Shown: piece after piece, positions 40,880 to 45,840 of the stretch | Layout: each line of letters starts with the position of its first letter | How positions within the stretch are numbered: the first letter of the stretch is position 1 | Assembly (NCBI GenBank): GCA_002786715.1 | Contig: PCTW01000039.1 | Location: 1 to 45,840, forward strand | Length of the DNA stretch: 45,840 nucleotides | Reading direction: 5' to 3' | From: Bdellovibrio sp. CG22_combo_CG10-13_8_21_14_all_39_27 | GTDB lineage: Bacteria > Bdellovibrionota > Bacteriovoracia > Bacteriovoracales > Bacteriovoracaceae | Made by a program: the position numbers and the translations under genes | Notes under the pieces: generated by a model | Databases searched by the model: none | Seen by the model: only the letters and a program-made list of their open reading frames with translations | Told to the model about the DNA's origin: nothing

Positions 40880-41697
40880 AATTTAAACACTATGAATTTA
40901 TCTGTATTATTGTCAGTCTTTATTTAGGTTACGAATACGCTATTTTCAATAAATTGATTGTTTCAGCAAGCCCGTTGCAAATGATTCTCAAAAAAGAGCT
41001 GGATCCAACTCCAGGCTATCCTCTCAGCTATTTTTTGGGAATTCTAGGCTTTGGCATCATGTGCGTAACTAATTTTTATATTATGAGAAAGCGACTGGGT
41101 TTATTCAAAAACTGGGGTACAACAAATGGCTGGCTGGATTTTCATATTTTCTGTGGATTGATTGGGCCTATTTTTATTATTTTTCACTCTAACTTCAAAA
41201 TCGATGGGCTGGTCTCAATTAGCTTTTGGAGCATGATCATTTGCTCATCGAGTGGAATCGTTGGACGCTATTTCTACATTCAAACTTTGAAAAAAAGTGA
41301 AGAGCTCAAAAAGTACATTCATTCCCTTGAAGAAAAATTTAAAAAAACTTATCAGAAAAAATTCAATGAAGAACGAATGATTGAAATTTTTGCTCATGTT
41401 GATAATTTAGCAGGCGTTAGTGTTATAAAAAGCAATCCCCTTGCAGCTTTTATTTCTTCTTTACGTTCCGACATCCTCTTAATGTTCGTCAATCCAGGCA
41501 AACCTTTTGGATTGAGCAAAAATGCTGGTCGCACATTGAAAAGAATTGGAATCGAAAAGAGAAGATCACAACTCCTCGTTCCTTTTAAGAAACTTCTCGG
41601 TTATTGGCATTCATTCCACTTACCTTTTGCCATCTTCATGTATGTGGTAGCGATAATCCATATCGCCACAGCCTTACTTTTTGGAGTGAAGCACTAG
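40876..41697 (+). CDS. Membrane protein with two bis-His pairs, probable b-type cytochrome
   Basis: A 273-residue protein with about five transmembrane helices and a charged cytoplasmic loop of about 100 residues (residues 140-240). Two helices each carry two His with 13 residues between: His90 and His104 in WLDFHIFCGLIGPIFIIFHS, and His248 and His262 in HLPFAIFMYVVAIIHI. This HX13H spacing on two helices is typical of ferric-reductase-type and other haem-b membrane proteins, so two haems could be bound. No flavin or NAD(P) domain is attached. Its 3' end overlaps ccsA by 24 bases on the other strand. Electron donor and acceptor are unknown; the Fe-S/FAD protein at 45139 is a candidate partner. 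Confidence 0.6.
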   Translation: MKFKHYEFICIIVSLYLGYEYAIFNKLIVSASPLQMILKKELDPTPGYPLSYFLGILGFGIMCVTNFYIMRKRLGLFKNWGTTNGWLDFHIFCGLIGPIFIIFHSNFKIDGLVSISFWSMIICSSSGIVGRYFYIQTLKKSEELKKYIHSLEEKFKKTYQKKFNEERMIEIFAHVDNLAGVSVIKSNPLAAFISSLRSDILLMFVNPGKPFGLSKNAGRTLKRIGIEKRRSQLLVPFKKLLGYWHSFHLPFAIFMYVVAIIHIATALLFGVKH

Positions 41698-43302
41698 TTT
41701 CGACGAATAGGCTGCGTACAGCAAAAGTTGAACTGCAATAACGGTCACAACCATAAAAGTACCACCAGAGGAAAAGCCGTAGGAATGCAGACCTGCTGAT
41801 AAAACAAAGTTCACTCCAAACCAGGCCATAATAACAAGAAGATACGTCAGAGGGGCTAAAACTAATAATCTCATGGGACGAATCCAACCGACATAACGTC
41901 CGTGAAGCAAGGCCAGAAAACCAAGATCAGCAATCAAGGCCCATGTCTCTTTTGGATCCCAACCCCAAAATCGTCCCCAAGAATAATCGGCCCAAACGCC
42001 ACCCAAAATAATTCCTGCAGTAAGAAGCAAAACACCCAATTGAATTGAACGATAAGCATAATGGGAAAAGCGCTTCACTTCTTCATCGTTCACTTTATTC
42101 AGTAAGGACTTCACGATGATGACGTTTCCTAAAATCATGGCCATTGAAAAAGCAGCATAGGAAATAGTGACGGTCAAAACATGAATCGTTAACCAATAAC
42201 TACTGCGCAAAACGGCCATTATCGGGTCCATACTTGGGCTGATGATGAGAGGGATATTGTCTGTTAATAATAAAAGTAGCGCTATTCCGAGCGACATAAT
42301 CCCAAGGATGCTGCGGTCTTTATAAAGGAAATAGAAAATATAACTGAAGAGAGATATCCCAAAGGAAACCCAAACCATCGTGCCATACATATTGGTGACT
42401 GGCGGGAAGTCTGTAATATAAACTCTCAGAGAGAAACCTGTTATGAGAAAAAGAAGAGGAATTGTAAGCAGGGTAACGATAGTTCTATCACTTAGTTTCT
42501 TTTCGACATAAGGAAGGAATAAAGCAAAAGACAGCAGGAGATAAAAAAGACCCGCAAATAAAAAGAAGTTCCACTGATTGTAAAAGACTTCTATTCCCAT
42601 CTTAGTGCGCTGAATTTCAAATTCAGGATTCATTTTTTGATTGAGCACAGTTTGATGAATTTCTTTAGTCATCGAGTTCATTACTGATTCATTATTATTA
42701 AATTGAGCGAGACTCAAAAGTCCCTCAAGCGACTCGGGGAGATAATGATCAGAAGGAAAATCATCATAAATTAAACCTTGAGTGAGCACATCTCCACTTC
42801 CAATAGAACGAACAACAGAAGTTTGATGTACCAATTCGATTTGGGAGGTCTGCAAAGGAGTTAAAAGCTTTTTATTTTTTTGTTCAACTTCAAAAGCCGG
42901 CATCGCTAGTTGTTGAATATTGGTTTTTTCAATTTCATTAAGACTGAAAAGAGTTCTCCCTTTTTCAAGATTAAGCGACTCTCGTAAATGTGTATCGCGA
43001 ATATTTATTATTCTAAGTGAGCTGATATTAGGGTACTTATGAAGAGCGAGAAAAAAAGAACTAGCAGAAAGACCAAAAAGTGACTTTTTTCCTGTCACAA
43101 AAAGATTGGTCTCTCTTGCAAAAGTATCAAGTGGCTTCAAACGACCGTTGTCTTTAATCGGAAGACTTTCAAGGTGCAAGCTTTCGAGCTTTTTACCAAT
43201 AGAATTAAATTCATTGTGAAAACTATCATCAGCAACGATCGGACTACTTGTGATCAATGAGAAAACAAAAAAAAGTTTCAACCAAGAGTCAGTAATCTTC
43301 AT
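41674..43302 (-). CDS. ccsA: System II cytochrome c biogenesis protein CcsA, with N-terminal extension
   Basis: CcsA handles haem and attaches it to apocytochromes c in the periplasm. The C-terminal 320 residues hold eight or more helices and the WWD signature WGRFWGWDPKETWALI. Haem-ligand His candidates are in LTIHVLTVTISYAAF and GLHSYGF. The first 220 residues are a signal-peptide-led periplasmic extension with the block LPIKDNGRLKPLDTFARE, seen in some system II proteins. The gene starts inside the resB stop (ATGA overlap), so the two form the standard CcsA/ResB pair. Confidence 0.9.
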   Translation of the reverse strand: MKITDSWLKLFFVFSLITSSPIVADDSFHNEFNSIGKKLESLHLESLPIKDNGRLKPLDTFARETNLFVTGKKSLFGLSASSFFLALHKYPNISSLRIINIRDTHLRESLNLEKGRTLFSLNEIEKTNIQQLAMPAFEVEQKNKKLLTPLQTSQIELVHQTSVVRSIGSGDVLTQGLIYDDFPSDHYLPESLEGLLSLAQFNNNESVMNSMTKEIHQTVLNQKMNPEFEIQRTKMGIEVFYNQWNFFLFAGLFYLLLSFALFLPYVEKKLSDRTIVTLLTIPLLFLITGFSLRVYITDFPPVTNMYGTMVWVSFGISLFSYIFYFLYKDRSILGIMSLGIALLLLLTDNIPLIISPSMDPIMAVLRSSYWLTIHVLTVTISYAAFSMAMILGNVIIVKSLLNKVNDEEVKRFSHYAYRSIQLGVLLLTAGIILGGVWADYSWGRFWGWDPKETWALIADLGFLALLHGRYVGWIRPMRLLVLAPLTYLLVIMAWFGVNFVLSAGLHSYGFSSGGTFMVVTVIAVQLLLYAAYSSKLVLHSKK

Positions 43303-45044
43303 AATGGAGTCCCCTCATTCACATTTTTTTGGCGAAATCTGCGACTGTGTTGAATAGTAAAAATAATAATTCCCGCACATAAAATAAGGCTGCCTAAATA
43401 CTTCAAAACTCTTCCAGGATCTTTATTCACAGAAAAGATACTGAGCGCTGGAGCATTGGGCTGAATTTGGTAACTCGACTGATAGAAAGTATAGCCACCA
43501 TATTTTAGCGGCTCATTCATGTAAATTTCATCAACTTTGAGAGAGCCATTCACCTTGACGTAACTTTTATAATTCATGGCTTGCTGGCTTCCGGGATAAT
43601 CTTTCTTCTCAAATTTTTCTAATTGGATATCAAAAGGTAGCTTAAGCCTTTGTTTCCCATAATACACAAGTAACTGCTGATCACCATTCAGCAAATACTG
43701 TTCGCTATTTTCAAAAAGCCAATGTCTCACACCATCTTCTGTGATGATTTCAAGTGCACTCGGTGGAAGGTCACTCTTCTCTTTGGGAATGGCCATTTTT
43801 GGAACATTATTGGAATGCGCGGCTTCTTCAAGGCCCAAAAAGGTCAATTCCATTCCCATCCAAGGAGTTTGAAAAACATCATTTGAGTTCAACCTTTTCT
43901 TTTCAACAAAGCTGCCATTCTTGAACAAAGCCACTTCTATTTGATTGTTAGCGACGACTTTGAACAGAACTTCATTTGAAGCTCTCGCACCACCAATTTG
44001 AGGATGCCCCGCTGGCATTCCTGAAGTCATTGGAGGAGGTGTCACTGAGGAGAGATTTGATTCAAAAGCAAATGTGTATCCAAAAAAGCCGTTGGGATTG
44101 AGCGAAAATTCAGGAATATTTTGATACACAATCTCTCTTAAAGATTCTTTCCCGCGAGAAATTTCGAGTTCAAGAACGGGGTTGATATTCCCCTCATCCC
44201 CCTCTTCTATTTTATTATTAACAATAATGGCATTTTTAAAATAGTTTTTAATCTTGATCGAAACATCTTTAATTTTAAAAGTTCTCTTTTTTGAAAAATC
44301 AAATTTTTGAACTATATTCCCCTCTGCATTTTTAACAAAGAGTTGGTCTTTGGTTATTTTATTTTTAACCACTTTAACTGATTCATTCGAGTCTTGAATT
44401 TCATCAACTAGCTTAAAAGAAGCAGGTCCCATTTTAAGCTCTTTATTCATCTCTGAATTGAGAGTTTGGGTAACATCGAAAAATTGACTTTTCAGACGAA
44501 AATTAAGATTGAGCCCCCGACTAAATCGTTGCTCCGCAGTTTCAACAAACGGTAAGTATTCTCCCAATCGCATTTGAACGGGACTTATACTCAAATCACC
44601 GAGATATTCTTTATCTAATGAACGCTTTATAGGAAACTGCTGACCGTCAACTTCGAGCACATTTTGGGAGAGAAAAACTAAATTAGATTGATCGCCTTCA
44701 TAAACTTGCATCGACCCATCAATCCCCCAAATCATAGTGAGGAAAGATCCAAAGAGAAGGGTGAGCATACCCAAGTGAGTAATCAAAAATCCGATATGAC
44801 GCTTTTTCCATGGAAGACGTGATAAGGCCGCGAACAGAATATTGATCCAAAGAAGCAAGAGGATAGCTAAAAACCAAGGAGTTTTGTAGACTTTTAAGGC
44901 TGCATACTCAGCATTGAATTGGCTCTCATAAAGAGTTCCAATGACACTACAGACGAGTAAAATAAGCATGATAGGTATCGCTAATTTTACTGAAGATAAA
45001 AATTTAAACAATTTCTTTAGAACATCTTTCATGAGACACATCAT
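43299..45044 (-). CDS. resB: System II cytochrome c biogenesis protein ResB/Ccs1
   Basis: ResB partners CcsA in covalent haem attachment. It has three transmembrane helices in the first 130 residues (LSSVKLAIPIMLILLVCSVIGTLY; FLAILLLLWINILFAAL; HIGFLITHLGMLTLLFGSFL), a large periplasmic domain, and a final helix (YLGSLILCAGIIIFTI). His in KRHIGFLITHLGM are candidate haem ligands. A Pro/Met/His-rich insert (PPPMTSGMPAGHPQIGG) lies in the periplasmic domain. The start is uncertain: GTG at 45083, ATG at 45044 and ATG at 45032 are all possible and none has a strong ribosome-binding site. Confidence 0.88.
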   Translation of the reverse strand: MMCLMKDVLKKLFKFLSSVKLAIPIMLILLVCSVIGTLYESQFNAEYAALKVYKTPWFLAILLLLWINILFAALSRLPWKKRHIGFLITHLGMLTLLFGSFLTMIWGIDGSMQVYEGDQSNLVFLSQNVLEVDGQQFPIKRSLDKEYLGDLSISPVQMRLGEYLPFVETAEQRFSRGLNLNFRLKSQFFDVTQTLNSEMNKELKMGPASFKLVDEIQDSNESVKVVKNKITKDQLFVKNAEGNIVQKFDFSKKRTFKIKDVSIKIKNYFKNAIIVNNKIEEGDEGNINPVLELEISRGKESLREIVYQNIPEFSLNPNGFFGYTFAFESNLSSVTPPPMTSGMPAGHPQIGGARASNEVLFKVVANNQIEVALFKNGSFVEKKRLNSNDVFQTPWMGMELTFLGLEEAAHSNNVPKMAIPKEKSDLPPSALEIITEDGVRHWLFENSEQYLLNGDQQLLVYYGKQRLKLPFDIQLEKFEKKDYPGSQQAMNYKSYVKVNGSLKVDEIYMNEPLKYGGYTFYQSSYQIQPNAPALSIFSVNKDPGRVLKYLGSLILCAGIIIFTIQHSRRFRQKNVNEGTPL

Positions 45045-45138
45045 CTTTTTCAATTTAATAATTTTCACTCTAGCATAAGCCACTTGCTCTTACACCCAAA
45101 TACTCAAGAAGAAGTCTTATCTTTCCGATATTTACCTT

Positions 45139-45840
45139 ATGAATGAGCTCATAAAACTACTTACAACTTCGTTTCAAAATTTTGATTTTCTGACATTTTT
45201 ATCTGACCATCTCACGGGCATTGGTTATGGCTTGATGTTCTTAGTTGCAGCAGTTGGCATTTTTAAGCGCTCACGAAAAAATCGCAAAGCGATTAAAGTG
45301 CTTGAGAAAAATATTAAGGCCAGTTTAAATGAACCCGTTACTCTTCACCCAGAAATTGACAATGCTCTTTGTGCTGGTTGTGGCTCATGTGTCAAAGCTT
45401 GTCCCGAAGGCGAGATCTTACAATTGATTGATCACAAGGCAGTGCTCGTTTCTCCCACTAAATGTGTGGGACACGGAGCATGCGAACAGTCTTGTCCCTT
45501 TGGTGCCATTGATTTGGTTTTTGGTACGAAAACCAGAGGAATGGAAATTCCTCGCATTAGCTCTGATTTTGAAACGAATATTCCTGGTCTCTACATTGCG
45601 GGAGAATTGGGAGGTATGGGACTTATTCGCAATGCGATCAAACAAGGAAAACTGGCCGCTCATCATGCCGCTTCAAAAGCGAAGAAGCTCAATATCAAAA
45701 CAGATTACGATCTTTTTATCATAGGAGCTGGTCCTGCAGGCTTTAGCGCAGGACTTACTGCCGTCGAATTAAAGTCTCGCTACAAACTCATTGAACAAAA
45801 TAGTTTCGGAGGCACCATCTTTAATTTTCCCAGACAAAAA
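45139..45840 (+). CDS. 4Fe-4S ferredoxin domain fused to a thioredoxin-reductase-like FAD protein (5' part)
   Basis: The reading frame is open to the window's end (234 codons visible). An N-terminal transmembrane helix is likely at about residues 26-43 (GIGYGLMFLVAAVGIF). Two 4Fe-4S motifs follow, CAGCGSCVKACP (residues 79-90) and CVGHGACEQSCP. A GLYIAGELGGMGLIRNAI block follows, a typical flavoprotein segment placed unusually early. FIIGAGPAGFSAGL then opens an FAD-binding Rossmann fold. It likely passes electrons between a nicotinamide, Fe-S clusters and a membrane partner. It is divergent from resB, 55 to 95 bases apart depending on the resB start. No ribosome-binding site precedes the ATG. 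Its end is outside the window. Confidence 0.85.
   Translation, partial: MNELIKLLTTSFQNFDFLTFLSDHLTGIGYGLMFLVAAVGIFKRSRKNRKAIKVLEKNIKASLNEPVTLHPEIDNALCAGCGSCVKACPEGEILQLIDHKAVLVSPTKCVGHGACEQSCPFGAIDLVFGTKTRGMEIPRISSDFETNIPGLYIAGELGGMGLIRNAIKQGKLAAHHAASKAKKLNIKTDYDLFIIGAGPAGFSAGLTAVELKSRYKLIEQNSFGGTIFNFPRQK

Noticed and set aside
45104-45131. TCAAGAAG and TCCGATAT upstream of the Fe-S/FAD gene, with the same 16-base spacing as the sigma28 candidate at 40205
   Set aside because: Transcription would begin at about the ATG, leaving no leader, and the -10 box is imperfect. Kept only as a note.

Overview
The window looks like a chromosomal segment of a low-GC (roughly 40% by eye), motile, diderm bacterium. 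Family make-up and gene order point to the Bdellovibrionota, most like the Bacteriovorax/Peredibacter group. The pointers are a lpx-bam-lol operon, a complete single-polar-type flagellar export operon with flhF/flhG, a SpoIID protein in a diderm, system II cytochrome c maturation and several secreted low-complexity proteins. No 16S or marker alignment could be run, so the taxon is an inference. Almost all of the window is coding. No gap exceeds 300 bases, and I found no tRNA, rRNA, IS element, phage or CRISPR array.

Layout. (1) 1-11116, minus strand: an envelope operon read as ybeY, prfB (with a programmed +1 frameshift), lolC/E, lolD, bamA, skp/ompH, lpxD, fabZ, lpxA, a Gfo/Idh oxidoreductase, lpxB and the start of lpxK. 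It joins lipid A synthesis to lipoprotein and beta-barrel export. (2) 11169-12601, plus strand: mazG and coaE. (3) 12609-27663, minus strand: one long flagellar operon starting from a good sigma70-type promoter at 27741-27770. It reads fliL, M, N, O, P, Q, R, flhB, flhA, flhF, flhG, fliA, then an unknown 301-residue protein, a chemoreceptor-shaped sensor without the usual signalling tip, and a small VOC protein. (4) 27863-30145, minus: an HU protein, a DsbA-like lipoprotein and a membrane protein with two HAMP-like segments. (5) 30295-32827, plus: a sialidase-fold protein coupled to a DUF115/MAF-like protein, then a small lipoprotein behind a near-perfect sigma54 promoter with an upstream palindrome. 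(6) 32838-37953: an amidase and SpoIID pair, a cysteine-free uracil-DNA-glycosylase-like protein, a tiny zinc ribbon (plus strand) and uvrC. (7) 38001-40147: a zinc-ribbon/HPKFG protein and a very glycine-rich secreted protein whose putative sigma28 promoter contains a run of seven C. (8) 40304-45840: a one-helix protein and a two-pair bis-His membrane cytochrome (plus), the system II pair ccsA and resB (minus), and the start of a 4Fe-4S/FAD oxidoreductase (plus).

The points most worth a second look are: an FlhF that has lost its P-loop lysine and G3 motif, paired with an FlhG lacking a clear activator motif; the homopolymeric C run inside the promoter of the glycine-rich surface-type protein; the sigma54 promoter with a 29-bp inverted repeat about 110 bp upstream of the predicted start; the sialidase-fold/DUF115 pair; and the UDG-like protein that has lost its cluster cysteines.
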